From positions 1 to 64,000 of the forward strand of contig NZ_CABFMQ020000109.1 of assembly GCF_901905185.1 (NCBI RefSeq): 64,000 nucleotides of DNA. Direction: 5' to 3'. Origin of the DNA: Methylocella tundrae (GTDB lineage Bacteria > Pseudomonadota > Alphaproteobacteria > Rhizobiales > Beijerinckiaceae). The notes below the pieces were generated by a model. That model was not told the origin of the DNA. It did not search any database and was given only the letters and a program-made list of their open reading frames with translations. This document shows positions 1-8,485 of this stretch, piece after piece (position 1 is the first letter of the stretch; each line of letters opens with the position of its first letter). The position numbers and the translations under genes are program-made.

Positions 1-50
1 AACGGCTCAATCACCGACCATTCGAAATCCGTCAAATCAAACCGCGCCAT
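1..50 (-). mobile_element. IS5-family transposase, N-terminal start only (runs off window)
   Basis: The first 50 bases, read leftward, encode MARFDLTDFEWSVIEP, the characteristic beginning of IS5-family transposases of alphaproteobacteria. The ATG is at 50-48 and is preceded by a GGAGG-type ribosome site at about 61-52. Only 16 codons are inside the window, so intactness cannot be judged. The insertion sequence borders the selenium/formate island. Its terminal inverted repeat probably lies between 60 and 135, but I cannot delimit it without the other end. Confidence 0.72.
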
Positions 51-149
51 CTCAGCCTCCATGATCCGAAGGTTGAATCACGCCACAGCCGATTCGGGAA
101 TCCCGATAATGGGTCTATGACCTAGTCCAATCTATAGCCGATGCGGCGA

Positions 150-178
150 AGTGACGGTCCCCGGACCGTCACTTTTTT
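150..178 (+). terminator. Rho-independent terminator
   Basis: A perfect GTGACGGT / ACCGTCAC hairpin (151-158 and 165-172) is followed by six T residues. No complete gene lies upstream within the window, so it probably ended a gene now separated by the IS5 insertion. The rest of 51-435 shows nothing else convincing apart from room for a selA promoter. Confidence 0.7.
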
Positions 179-435
179 ATCTCCGAATTTCGCGCAATTG
201 GTGGCTTCGGACGAGCCTCAGCCGCAAAGAGCCCGGCTGGCCGTTCGACCACCTTCTTGATCCAGGTCCGTGACACTGCGGTCAAGCAGCTGGCGAAGTT
301 TTTGATAAGGGATGTGAACGAGGCTAAAAGAAATTCGCTATGATCGCCGGTAATGGGGACAATATCTGATCAAACATCATCATTCCGCGCGGCGAGTCGC
401 AAGGCCTGTCCGCGCCAAGCTGGCGGTTGAGACGC

Positions 436-1845
436 ATGGAAGGTTCGCGAGCGTTGCCTCTTCGCGATCTGCCATCCGTTAGCGCGGTTCTGAGCGCCGC
501 CGCGGCTCCGGCGCTGCTGGAGCGCTTTGGCCGCATTGCGTCGACAGATGCGGTTCGGGCGGTTCTGGGCGATGCGCGCAGGGCGTTAAGGGCTGGCGCG
601 CCGTCCGTCCCCAGCGCGCAGGATGTTGCGCTCCTTGCGCTCGCGAGGCTCGACCAAGAAGACCGCTCCGGTCTGCGCCCGCTGTTCAACCTCACCGGCA
701 CGGTTCTGCACACCAATCTCGGCCGGGCGGCGCTGCCCGAGGCGGCGGTCGAGGCCGCGATGGCGGCGATGCGCGAACCCGTGGCGCTGGAGTTCGACCT
801 CGAGACGGGCCGGCGAGGCGAACGCGACGATCATGTGCGGGCGCTCCTTTGCGCCCTGACCGGCGCGGAGGATGCGACGGTGGTCAACAATAATGCGGCG
901 GCGGTGCTGATCTCCCTCAACACGCTGGCGAATGGCCGCGAGGCGATCGTGTCGCGCGGAGAATTGATCGAGATCGGCGGCGCCTTCCGCATGCCGGACA
1001 TCATGGCGCGAGCGGGCGCGAGGCTGGTCGAGGTGGGGACGACGAATCGAACTCATGCCAGGGACTACCGCGCGGCGCTCAGCACGGAGACCGGAGTCAT
1101 TCTCAAGGTGCACACCTCCAATTACCGTATTCAGGGGTTCACCGCCGAGGTCGGCGGGGCTGAGCTGGCGCAGATCGCCGGCGAGGCGAATGCGCCTTTG
1201 ATGAACGACCTCGGGTCCGGCACGCTGATCGATCTTTCGCGCTACGGGATGCAAAAAGAGCCGACCGTGCGCGAGGCGGTGGCGGAGGGCGCCGGGGTGG
1301 TGACGTTTTCTGGAGACAAGCTGCTCGGCGGACCGCAAGCTGGCTTCATCGTCGGCCGGCGCGCGCTTATCGCCGCCATCAATCGCAACCCGATGAAACG
1401 CGCATTGCGAATCGACAAGATCCGGCTGGCGGCCATCGAGGCCACGCTGAAGCTTTACCGCGACCCCGATCGTCTTGCAGAGCGTCTGCCCACACTGCGG
1501 CTGCTGACGCGAACTCAAGCGGAGATCGAAGCGCAGGCGCGCCGGCTGCAGCCGGAAGTGGCGCAGGCGGTCGGCGCCGCTTTTGCCGTGACGATAGGCG
1601 AATGTCGCAGCCAGATCGGGTCTGGCGCGCTGCCGCTCGATACGATCGCCAGCGCCGGCCTCGTCATTCGTTCAGGCGCGGGAGGCCGCGCGCTGGAGCG
1701 GCTGGCGGCCGCTCTGCGCAACCTGCCCCGGCCGGTGATCGGGCGGATCGAGGATGGCGCCCTGACGCTCGATATGCGATGTTTGACCGATGAAGCGGCC
1801 TTTGTGTCGACTCTCTCGGCGTTGGACCGCGATGCGCTGGCTTGA
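436..1845 (+). CDS. selA: L-seryl-tRNA(Sec) selenium transferase
   Basis: SelA is a PLP enzyme of the cytoplasm that converts Ser-tRNA(Sec) into Sec-tRNA(Sec) using selenophosphate. The 469-residue product has the usual length. It contains the PLP motif SGDKLLGGPQAG with the Schiff-base lysine at residue 295, the same number as in E. coli SelA. The conserved FNLTGTVLHTNLGRA segment lies at about residue 77. I chose the ATG at 436 over an in-frame TTG at 427. selB follows 105 bases downstream on the same strand, so the two are probably co-transcribed. The context (selB, selC, selD and a UGA-containing formate dehydrogenase gene) makes the function firm. Confidence 0.97.
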   Translation: MEGSRALPLRDLPSVSAVLSAAAAPALLERFGRIASTDAVRAVLGDARRALRAGAPSVPSAQDVALLALARLDQEDRSGLRPLFNLTGTVLHTNLGRAALPEAAVEAAMAAMREPVALEFDLETGRRGERDDHVRALLCALTGAEDATVVNNNAAAVLISLNTLANGREAIVSRGELIEIGGAFRMPDIMARAGARLVEVGTTNRTHARDYRAALSTETGVILKVHTSNYRIQGFTAEVGGAELAQIAGEANAPLMNDLGSGTLIDLSRYGMQKEPTVREAVAEGAGVVTFSGDKLLGGPQAGFIVGRRALIAAINRNPMKRALRIDKIRLAAIEATLKLYRDPDRLAERLPTLRLLTRTQAEIEAQARRLQPEVAQAVGAAFAVTIGECRSQIGSGALPLDTIASAGLVIRSGAGGRALERLAAALRNLPRPVIGRIEDGALTLDMRCLTDEAAFVSTLSALDRDALA

Positions 1846-1950
1846 GCGGTTGAAGGAGCCGCACGCGCCGCGCCGCGATGCGCTGGCCGAAGCAAGAGCC
1901 GCGGCCGGGAACGGCGGCCGCGGCGCGCAGCCCCAGCCGGACACGGCGTC

Positions 1951-4023
1951 ATGATCATCGGGACCGCCGGCCATATCGATCACGGCAAGACCGCTCTGGT
2001 CAAAGCGCTGACCGGGATCGACGGCGACCGCCTTAAGGAGGAGAAGGCGCGCGGCATCACCATCGATCTCGGCTTCGCCTATCTTCCGCTGGAAGATGGC
2101 GCGATTCTCGGCTTCGTGGACGTGCCCGGCCATGAGCGTTTCGTGCACACCATGCTGGCCGGCGCGAGCGGAATTGATTTTGCCCTGCTCGTCGTCGCCG
2201 CCGACGACGGCGTCAAGCCGCAGACGCTGGAGCATCTGGCGATCGTCGATCTGATGGGCGTCAGGCGCGGTCTCGTGGCGCTGACCAAGGCCGATATTGC
2301 CGCGCCTGAGCGTTTGGCCCAGATGACGGGCGAGATAAGGGCCGCGATCGCCGGAACGGGGCTTGAGGGCGCCGATATCCTGCCGGTTTCGGCGCTGACT
2401 GGAAAGGGCGTCGCTGAGTTGCGCGCCCGGCTTGCCGCGGCCGCCGCCGAAAGCGTGGATTGCTCGGCGGAGGGCCGCTTTCGCCTTGCGGTCGACCGCG
2501 CCTTCACGCTGTCCGGCGTCGGCGTCGTCGTCACCGGCTCCGTCTTGTCCGGGGCGGTGCGCGTAGGCGACCGGGTCTTCATCAGCCCGTCCGGTCTGCC
2601 GGCGCGGGTGCGCTCGCTGCACGCGCAGAACAGATCAGCGCAGACCGGGCGCGCGGGTGAGCGTTGCGCGCTGAATTTAGCCGGCCCGGACGTCTCCAAA
2701 GACGCGATCCAGCGCGGCGATATGGCGCTCGATCCCGAATTGCATGCGCCGACAGACCGAATCGACGCAGTGTTGCGCGTGCTGCCCGGCGAACCGAAGC
2801 CGATCGGCCAATGGTTTCCGGCGCGACTGCATCACGCCTCGGCCGAAGTTGGAGCGCGCGTCGTCCTGCTCGGCGATGACCCAATTCGGCCCGGCGCCTC
2901 GGGCGGCGTCCAACTGGTGCTCGACCGGCCGATCGCCGCCGCTGCGCTGGATCGCTATGTCATCCGGGACGCCTCGGCCCAGCGAACGATCGGCGGCGGC
3001 CGTTTCATCGATCTTCGTCCGCCAGCCCGGCGACGGCGAACGCCAGAGCGGGCGGCGCAACGCGCGGCGCTGGAATTTTCCGACCCGGGGGCCTCGTTCT
3101 CCGCCCTGCTTGCCGCGCCCCCCCATGCGGCGGATATTGCGGTCTTCGCGCGCGATCGCACCCTGTCCGCCGCCCAAACGGATCGGCTGGTCAAGGCGCT
3201 GGATCTGGTTATTCTGGACGCGGGCGCATCAAAGATCGCCATCGCGCCAGAACGCTGGCGGATTTTCACGTCGAGCCTGCTGGAGCGGCTTGCAATCTTT
3301 CATGCCGAAAATCCCGACCTTCAGGGCATTGGCCGGGAAAGACTGCGGCTCGCGCTGCAACCGCGCCTGCCGGCGCCAGCGTTCGTCATCGCCCTGCAGA
3401 AGGCGGCCTTGAATGGCGAGGTCGTTCTCGACGGCGCTTTTGTCCGTCTTGCCTCGCATGAAGCGCGTCTCTCAGCCAAGGACGAAGAGGTCTGGGCCAA
3501 GATCGCGCCCTTGCTCGGCGGCGCGGCGCGATTCCGCCCGCCCCGCGTGCGCGACATCGCCGGATCAACGGGGCGGCCTGAGGCTGAAGTCCGCAAGCTG
3601 CTCAAGCTGGCGGGACGGATGGGCTGGGCCGATGAGATCGCGCATGACCATTTCTTCCTGCGTCCAACCGTTCACGAAATGGCAGGCGTCGCCGCGGACG
3701 TCGCGGCTCAGGCGGAGGGCGGCGCTTTCACTGCGGCGCAGTTTCGCGACAAGCTCTCCAACGGCCGCAAGGTCGCGATCCAGATCCTTGAATTCTTTGA
3801 CCGGCATGGCGTCACGGTGAATCATGCCGACATCCGGCGCATCAACAAGCGCCGGCTGGACATGTTCGGACCCTTCGTGCTTTCGTCCGGCGGCTCCGAT
3901 GGAGGAGAATCGTCCCCGGTGGGGCGTTCGGACTTCAAATCCGAATGGGGCGGCGAGCCTGTCCCGGGTGGGTTCGACTCCCGCTCTCTTCCGCCGGCAC
4001 TGTCCCGGGACGGTTCGAGATGA
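1951..4023 (+). CDS. selB: Selenocysteine-specific elongation factor SelB
   Basis: SelB is the EF-Tu-like GTPase that carries Sec-tRNA(Sec) to the ribosome and binds the SECIS hairpin with its C-terminal winged helices. Visible motifs are the P-loop GHIDHGKT (residues 7-14), DVPGHE (57-62) and TKAD (about 112). Domain II and the winged-helix repeats follow, ending in the RRINKRRLDMFGPFVLS block typical of the family C-terminus. The frame does not stop there. It runs on through the whole selC gene (3901-3993) and ends at the TGA at 4021-4023, giving 690 residues with about 40 extra at the C-terminus. The stop overlaps the next gene's ATG (ATGA). Either the tail is translated or protein and tRNA compete for the same transcript. 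Confidence 0.95.
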   Translation: MIIGTAGHIDHGKTALVKALTGIDGDRLKEEKARGITIDLGFAYLPLEDGAILGFVDVPGHERFVHTMLAGASGIDFALLVVAADDGVKPQTLEHLAIVDLMGVRRGLVALTKADIAAPERLAQMTGEIRAAIAGTGLEGADILPVSALTGKGVAELRARLAAAAAESVDCSAEGRFRLAVDRAFTLSGVGVVVTGSVLSGAVRVGDRVFISPSGLPARVRSLHAQNRSAQTGRAGERCALNLAGPDVSKDAIQRGDMALDPELHAPTDRIDAVLRVLPGEPKPIGQWFPARLHHASAEVGARVVLLGDDPIRPGASGGVQLVLDRPIAAAALDRYVIRDASAQRTIGGGRFIDLRPPARRRRTPERAAQRAALEFSDPGASFSALLAAPPHAADIAVFARDRTLSAAQTDRLVKALDLVILDAGASKIAIAPERWRIFTSSLLERLAIFHAENPDLQGIGRERLRLALQPRLPAPAFVIALQKAALNGEVVLDGAFVRLASHEARLSAKDEEVWAKIAPLLGGAARFRPPRVRDIAGSTGRPEAEVRKLLKLAGRMGWADEIAHDHFFLRPTVHEMAGVAADVAAQAEGGAFTAAQFRDKLSNGRKVAIQILEFFDRHGVTVNHADIRRINKRRLDMFGPFVLSSGGSDGGESSPVGRSDFKSEWGGEPVPGGFDSRSLPPALSRDGSR
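3901..3993 (+). tRNA. selC: tRNA-Sec (anticodon UCA)
   Basis: The 93-nt sequence folds as a bacterial selenocysteine tRNA. It has an 8-bp acceptor stem (GGAGGAGA with TCTCTTCC, one G-U pair), a 6-bp anticodon stem TTCGGA/TCCGAA enclosing CT-TCA-AA, a long extra arm and the T-loop GTTCGAC. The anticodon TCA is at 3935-3937. The discriminator is G at 3993 and is followed by CCG, so the terminal CCA is not encoded in full. The gene lies wholly inside the 3' end of the selB reading frame on the same strand. Processing of the tRNA must cut the selB message. Confidence 0.96.
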
Positions 4024-4400
4024 CTGCGGCGCGCGCTACCGATTTCGACGACTGGCTGGTCCAGACATTCGGCCGGGTCGGCGCCTTTTCGGTGCTGATC
4101 GTGCTGGTCGAGATCGACGAAACCTCGGTCGCCCTGTTGTGCTCCTCGTATCTTCATGTCATCGCCGACGAGACGCGCTGGACGGACATGACGCGGCTGT
4201 TCGACGGCTCCGGCGCAGCCTGGAACGGCGCGGCCTTCTTCGAAGCCGATCAAGCCGGGCTGGTCACCGACGCTGTCGCAAGGCAGCGGCTCACGTCGCT
4301 GACGCGCCATCTCGAAAAGGATCGCTCGATCCTCAACGAAGGCGCGTTTTTCGACGCTCGCGGGTTACGCCTGAATGTCGAAGAGATCGTCGCGCGCTGA
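4020..4400 (+). CDS. Small conserved protein of the selenocysteine operon, function unknown
   Basis: A 126-residue protein starts at the ATG overlapping the selB stop (ATGA, 4020-4023), which indicates translational coupling. An upstream in-frame start at 3945 would lie inside selC and is unlikely. The sequence is soluble and mildly acidic, with a hydrophobic stretch VGAFSVLIVLVEIDETSVALL near residue 20 that looks like a buried beta strand rather than a membrane helix. I recognise no enzymatic motif. I recall similar proteins near selenium genes in other alphaproteobacteria, but cannot verify this here. Position suggests a role in selenocysteine insertion or formate dehydrogenase maturation; that is inference. 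Confidence 0.8.
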   Translation: MTAARATDFDDWLVQTFGRVGAFSVLIVLVEIDETSVALLCSSYLHVIADETRWTDMTRLFDGSGAAWNGAAFFEADQAGLVTDAVARQRLTSLTRHLEKDRSILNEGAFFDARGLRLNVEEIVAR

Positions 4401-4417
4401 AGGAGAAGCGTTGGCGC

Positions 4418-4458
4418 ATGATACCGAAAAGTTGCAGACTTTTCAGACCCACATCATG
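4418..4458. repeat. REP-like intergenic palindromic repeat, copy 1
   Basis: The spacer between the convergent small selenium-operon gene and selD contains an ATGATACCGAAAAG...CTTTTCAGAC...ATCATG element: an inner GAAAAG/CTTTTC hairpin flanked by ATGAT/ATCAT arms. A second, nearly identical copy lies at 46991-47034. Short elements of this type are common in Rhizobiales intergenic regions. It may also act as a bidirectional transcript end for the two convergent genes. Confidence 0.75.
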
Positions 4459-4470
4459 ACGCGTCCCGCG

Positions 4471-5517
4471 CTATGCGACGCGAATAACCGGGTCTCCTGA
4501 GGTGACCGACCCGATGATGCTTGCGCGCGGATAGCCCGCAGCCTCGATGGCGGCGCGAATGGACGAGGCGCGGCCCGCGGCGCAGGCGATCAGCAGGCCG
4601 CCGGAGGTTTGCGGATCGGTCAGCAGCGTGCGCCGCCAATCCGGCAGACCGGACGGCAGAACGACTCCTTCTCCATAGCTCGCCCAGTTGCGCCCGGAGG
4701 CGCCGGTTGCGTATCCAGCCTCGGCCAGCGCCTCCGCCTGCGCCAGAAGCGGGACCCGCCCGAAGTCGATGTCGAGGCCGACGCCGGCCCCCCGCGCCAT
4801 TTCGAGGCCATGGCCGAGCAGGCCGAAGCCCGTCACGTCGGTTATGGCGTGCACGTCCGCGTCCTCAGCCAGCGCAGGACCGACCCGGTTCAGCAGGGTC
4901 GTCGAGGCGATCAACTCGGCATAGCTGTCCTGCGTCAGCTTTTCCTTCTTGAACGCCGCGGAATAAACGCCGACGCCGATGCCCTTGGTCAGGATCAGCG
5001 CATCGCCGGGCCGTGCGCCGGAATTCCGACGGATATGGCCCGGACTGCACAACCCGATGACAGCAAGGCCGTAGATCGGCTCCGGGGCGTCGATCGAATG
5101 GCCGCCGGCGACGGCGATGCCCGCCTCGGCGCAGATCGAGGCGCCCCCTTGCAGGATCGCGCGCACGGTTTCGATCGGCAGCTTGTCGAGCGGCATGCCG
5201 AGTATCGCCAGCGCCATGATCGGCTTTCCGCCCATGGCGTAGATATCGGATAGTGCGTTGGCCGCGGCGATGCGCCCGAAATCGCGCGGATCATCCACCA
5301 TGGGCATGAAGAAATCGGTGGTGGCGATGACGCATTGCTGGTCGTCGATCTGCCACACCGCCGCGTCGTCGCCCGTTTCCGTGCCGACGAGGAGTTGCGC
5401 GAAGGGGCCTGGCTGCGGCTGGCCGGCGAGAAGCCGCTGCAGCACGGACGGCGCCAACTTGCAGCCGCAGCCACCGCCATGAGCAAGGCTGGTCAGACGG
5501 ACGGGAGAGGTCGACAT
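4471..5517 (-). CDS. selD: Selenide, water dikinase (selenophosphate synthetase)
   Basis: SelD makes selenophosphate, AMP and phosphate from selenide and ATP, supplying SelA. The 348-residue protein carries the catalytic GGGCGCK motif, with Cys17 and Lys20 at the same positions as in E. coli SelD. It is therefore a cysteine form, not a selenoprotein itself. The AIRS-family ATP-binding fold follows, with the GGHSIDAPEPIYGLAV and DVTGFGLLGHGLEMA segments. It is convergent with the selA-selB-selC group and has its own promoter region at about 5520-5700. No other gene overlaps it. Confidence 0.97.
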   Translation of the reverse strand: MSTSPVRLTSLAHGGGCGCKLAPSVLQRLLAGQPQPGPFAQLLVGTETGDDAAVWQIDDQQCVIATTDFFMPMVDDPRDFGRIAAANALSDIYAMGGKPIMALAILGMPLDKLPIETVRAILQGGASICAEAGIAVAGGHSIDAPEPIYGLAVIGLCSPGHIRRNSGARPGDALILTKGIGVGVYSAAFKKEKLTQDSYAELIASTTLLNRVGPALAEDADVHAITDVTGFGLLGHGLEMARGAGVGLDIDFGRVPLLAQAEALAEAGYATGASGRNWASYGEGVVLPSGLPDWRRTLLTDPQTSGGLLIACAAGRASSIRAAIEAAGYPRASIIGSVTSGDPVIRVA

Positions 5518-5807
5518 CGACAGGCCTTCTTCAAAAAGCGCCGCCCGCGCCCTGGCGGCAAGGATCGTTCGAGCCTATCCGCGACAGCCGGCGAGCCGGT
5601 ACTCCGCCTCATCGATCGGGATCGTTTCCATCGACAGCGCGGGCGCGTGCAGTTACGCTGGGCAAGTCGATCGGGGTCGAGACGGGGCTGATCATCCAGT
5701 CCTATCTCGACAAGCCATTGAAGTCATATTTTGTTCGCCTAGACCAGCCCCTTTTGCCACGAAATGGCAGACAGGCTTCCGCTAACAAGCAAGCCACTGG
5801 AAAAGCG
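5518..5807. other. Intergenic region between divergent selD and a permease gene
   Basis: About 290 bases separate the two divergent genes. I see no convincing RNA, terminator or palindrome. A longer open frame continuous with the permease begins at 5718, but its first 30 codons do not look like membrane-protein sequence and I treat them as non-coding leader. Promoters of both genes must lie here. Confidence 0.5.
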
Positions 5808-6860
5808 ATGAATACAACGCGACAGAATAATCCCGCAATGGGATGGATCACGTTCTTTTTGATCGCGGCGGCCGGTCTATTCTACGTAAAATGGCTCCCT
5901 TACTACAATAGGGCGTTTGTGGCGGCGGCGACTCATTCCATCGGTCAGTCTATTCTGATGGGCAAGGCGGCAAGTCCGCCGTCCCCTTCAATCAGCGCGG
6001 CGCTCGATTATGCCTGGGTCTACGGCAAAGCGATCTGGCAGGCGATGGTTCTCGGCCTCTTGCTCGGCTCAGCGGCCCAGGCCTTGCTGCCGGTCAATTG
6101 GGTGGCGAAGGCGCTGGGCCGCACGGAATTTGGAAGCGTGGCCGCGGGCGGCTTGCTGTCGATCCCCGGCATGATGTGCACTTGCTGCGCCGCGCCCATC
6201 GTCGTTGGGTTGCGCGAGCGCCAGGCTTCGGCTGGCGGAGCCATCGCATTCTGGCTTGGCAACACAGTATTAAACCCGGCGACGCTGGTGTTCATGGGCT
6301 TCGTTCTCGGCTGGAACTGGAGCGCGCTGCGTCTCGCGCTGGGGCTTTTGATGGTGTTCGGGCTCGGCTACCTGGTGAACCGGATCGTGACGCCGAAGGA
6401 AGCGGAAGAGGCGGAAGCGCGCCTCGCCACACTGGTCGGGAATACGCCGACCTCCGGCGCCTTCACGCGCTGGATGCGGATTCTGTGGCGCATGAGCGTG
6501 CGGCTCGTGCCCGAATATATCGTGCTGGTTCTGCTGCTCGGCGCCGCGCGGGCCTGGTTGTTCCCGCAAATCGACCCGCAGATTGACAATCACCTCATCT
6601 GGATTGTCGCGCTCGCGGTTGCGGGAACGATTTTCGTGATCCCTACCGCGGGCGAAGTGCCGATCATCCAGGCGATGCTTTCGCTCGGCATGGGCGTTGG
6701 ACCGGCCGGCGCATTGCTGATGACGCTTCCGCCGATCAGCGCGCCGTCTGTTGCGATGCTCGCACGCTCGTTCCCGCCGCGGGTGCTTGCGCTCGTGACG
6801 GCGTCGGTCGTGGCGTTCGGCGTGATCGGCGGTTTGCTGGCCGTGGCGTTGCGATTCTAG
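5808..6860 (+). CDS. Permease of the DUF318/YraQ (ArsP-like) family
   Basis: A 350-residue inner-membrane protein with about eight to ten hydrophobic segments, starting MNTTRQNNPAMGWITFF. It belongs to the two-half permease family that includes ArsP and YraQ. The first half carries the family-type GLLSIPGMMCTCCAAPIV loop with adjacent cysteines, and the second carries PTAGEVPIIQAMLSLGMG. A charged cytoplasmic loop (EAEEAEARL) lies between the halves. Family members export organoarsenicals or are uncharacterised. Its placement between selD and the formate dehydrogenase genes raises the possibility of a selenium or formate link, but nothing in the sequence proves a substrate. It converges with fdhE, with 10 bases between the ends. 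Confidence 0.85.
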   Translation: MNTTRQNNPAMGWITFFLIAAAGLFYVKWLPYYNRAFVAAATHSIGQSILMGKAASPPSPSISAALDYAWVYGKAIWQAMVLGLLLGSAAQALLPVNWVAKALGRTEFGSVAAGGLLSIPGMMCTCCAAPIVVGLRERQASAGGAIAFWLGNTVLNPATLVFMGFVLGWNWSALRLALGLLMVFGLGYLVNRIVTPKEAEEAEARLATLVGNTPTSGAFTRWMRILWRMSVRLVPEYIVLVLLLGAARAWLFPQIDPQIDNHLIWIVALAVAGTIFVIPTAGEVPIIQAMLSLGMGVGPAGALLMTLPPISAPSVAMLARSFPPRVLALVTASVVAFGVIGGLLAVALRF

Positions 6861-6870
6861 AACGGACGCC

Positions 6871-7794
6871 CTATCCGACGAGCAGCAGCGGGTTCGGCGC
6901 ATGGCGGGCCCAACCCGCCTCGCTAACCAGAATATCCAGCCCCAGCGTCGCAAGGTCGTCCGCGAAGGGATCGAGCTGCATGTCCCGGGCCTGGTATAGC
7001 ATCTTCGCGTAAGTGTGGCACGTGTCGCAGGTCTCAGCCTTGGCCAACCCCGCATCGCCCTCGATTCCTTTGAGGGCGAGCGCACGCGAGTCGCCGCAGG
7101 TGACGCACACGGCGCGCACATAGTTCCACGCCGTGGAGCAGAGCGAACAATAAAGATAACGTGTTCCCGGCGTCGGGCCCGATGCGGTCACGACGCCCGC
7201 GACCGGCGTCGAGCCGCAGCAGGGGCATAGTCCGCGCTGCGGCAGCAATCGCAAGGATGACGCGGGTAAAGCCGCGGCGAGGCAGGTGAAATAGACCTGC
7301 AGCGCGGCCGCCACGTAAAGCACGGCGCCTGCGTCGGCGACGTCCAGATCGCCATGGAGGAAACCATCAGCGAGGGCCTCGAGCGCTTCGGCGTTCCGAT
7401 CGCGCAATCCCGTCACGACCGCAGGCGCCCGGAGAATTTCGGCGTCGAAACTGTCGAGCAGCATAGCGAGGCCGTCGCGCCACGCTGGATCTCGCCGGCG
7501 CCCATCCGCTGCGAGCGGCGGCATGCGCGCTTCCACAGCGAACTCCACCGCGGCTTGCGCCGGAGGCGAGAGAGGCCCCAGCTTCGCCGCGACGGCGTGT
7601 TGAGCGCTCGCGAGCCGCGCCATGAACCGCAGCCATTCCATCATCGGATGGCCGCCCGACAAAGCCTCCAATCGGCTTGCGGTATTGGTGAATCTTCTCG
7701 CGGGGTCAGGCAGGATCAGCGGCTCCGGCGCCTTGACGCCGCCGAGCGGATCACCGATCCAGGCCCCCTTGGGCGCCACTTCACCTTGTCTCAT
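6871..7794 (-). CDS. fdhE: Formate dehydrogenase accessory protein FdhE
   Basis: FdhE is a cytoplasmic rubredoxin-like protein that binds the catalytic subunit of respiratory formate dehydrogenases and is needed for their activity, probably during Tat-linked quality control. The 307-residue product has the paired cysteine motifs CPCC, CSLC, CVTC and CDTC in its second half, as expected for two zinc/iron ribbon folds, and ends in the family-like LDPFADDLATLGLDILV block. It is the last gene of the leftward fdoG-fdoH-fdoI-fdhE operon and starts 19 bases after fdoI ends. Confidence 0.95.
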   Translation of the reverse strand: MRQGEVAPKGAWIGDPLGGVKAPEPLILPDPARRFTNTASRLEALSGGHPMMEWLRFMARLASAQHAVAAKLGPLSPPAQAAVEFAVEARMPPLAADGRRRDPAWRDGLAMLLDSFDAEILRAPAVVTGLRDRNAEALEALADGFLHGDLDVADAGAVLYVAAALQVYFTCLAAALPASSLRLLPQRGLCPCCGSTPVAGVVTASGPTPGTRYLYCSLCSTAWNYVRAVCVTCGDSRALALKGIEGDAGLAKAETCDTCHTYAKMLYQARDMQLDPFADDLATLGLDILVSEAGWARHAPNPLLLVG

Positions 7795-7813
7795 GGGCGC
7801 CTCGTCTTCCCCA

Positions 7814-8485
7814 TCAGCGCGGCGGCTCGCCGCCGGCTCGCGGGTTTGGCCCCCTGGAGTCGGTCGCCGCCAGGCGCCGCAGCCACTTGCGGTGATGCCG
7901 CCAAGCCCAGCCCGGCGTAACCCAGCCTTGCGTCATCGCCCGCATCGAGCCTTTGACCCAGAACGCCGCATAGACATGGATGATCCAAACGATGATCGCG
8001 GCGATCGCCGCAAGGGAGTGCACGAGCGCCGCGACGCGCTGCGTCTCGATCGTCGTCAGGCCCGAAAAATAAACGTCCCAGATCAAAATGCCGCTGACGA
8101 ACAACGTCGGCACCAACAGGGTCATCGACCAGAACACACCTTTCTGACCGGCGTTCAATCGTCCGATTTCGGGAATCTCCTCCTCTTCGTTCTTGAGGAC
8201 GTGCGCGCCGGCCTTGAGCCATGCGAGATCGTCCGCGTTCCAGAGATTGTCGCGCCAGAATTGTATGAACATTCCCGCATAGCTGACGAGAAGCGCCACA
8301 CCGATCCACGGATGGACCGCGCGCGCCCACTGGCCGCCGCCGAACAGCCCTGACAGGAAGAACAGCATGGGGTGGAACATGGAGAGGCCAGACAGCAGCA
8401 AAAGGACGAAGCAGCCTGCGGTGATCCAGTGATTGATCCGCTCGCCTGTGGTGTTGCGGATCAGCGTCCCTCTCGGATAGCTCAT
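7814..8485 (-). CDS. fdoI: Formate dehydrogenase gamma subunit, cytochrome b556
   Basis: The membrane anchor of the respiratory formate dehydrogenase takes electrons from the beta subunit through two b hemes to the quinone pool. The 223-residue protein has four hydrophobic segments with the histidines expected for heme ligation (for example in RINHWITAGCF near the N-terminus and HSLAAIAAIIVWIIHVYAAF in the fourth helix). Length matches E. coli FdnI/FdoI. Its start overlaps the fdoH stop by four bases (ATGA), which signals coupled translation. The tail is Arg/Pro-rich and probably cytoplasmic. Confidence 0.95.
   Translation of the reverse strand: MSYPRGTLIRNTTGERINHWITAGCFVLLLLSGLSMFHPMLFFLSGLFGGGQWARAVHPWIGVALLVSYAGMFIQFWRDNLWNADDLAWLKAGAHVLKNEEEEIPEIGRLNAGQKGVFWSMTLLVPTLFVSGILIWDVYFSGLTTIETQRVAALVHSLAAIAAIIVWIIHVYAAFWVKGSMRAMTQGWVTPGWAWRHHRKWLRRLAATDSRGPNPRAGGEPPR

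Noticed and set aside
324..716. 130-codon leftward frame before selA
   Set aside because: Mostly antisense to selA with Arg/Ser-rich composition; no support.
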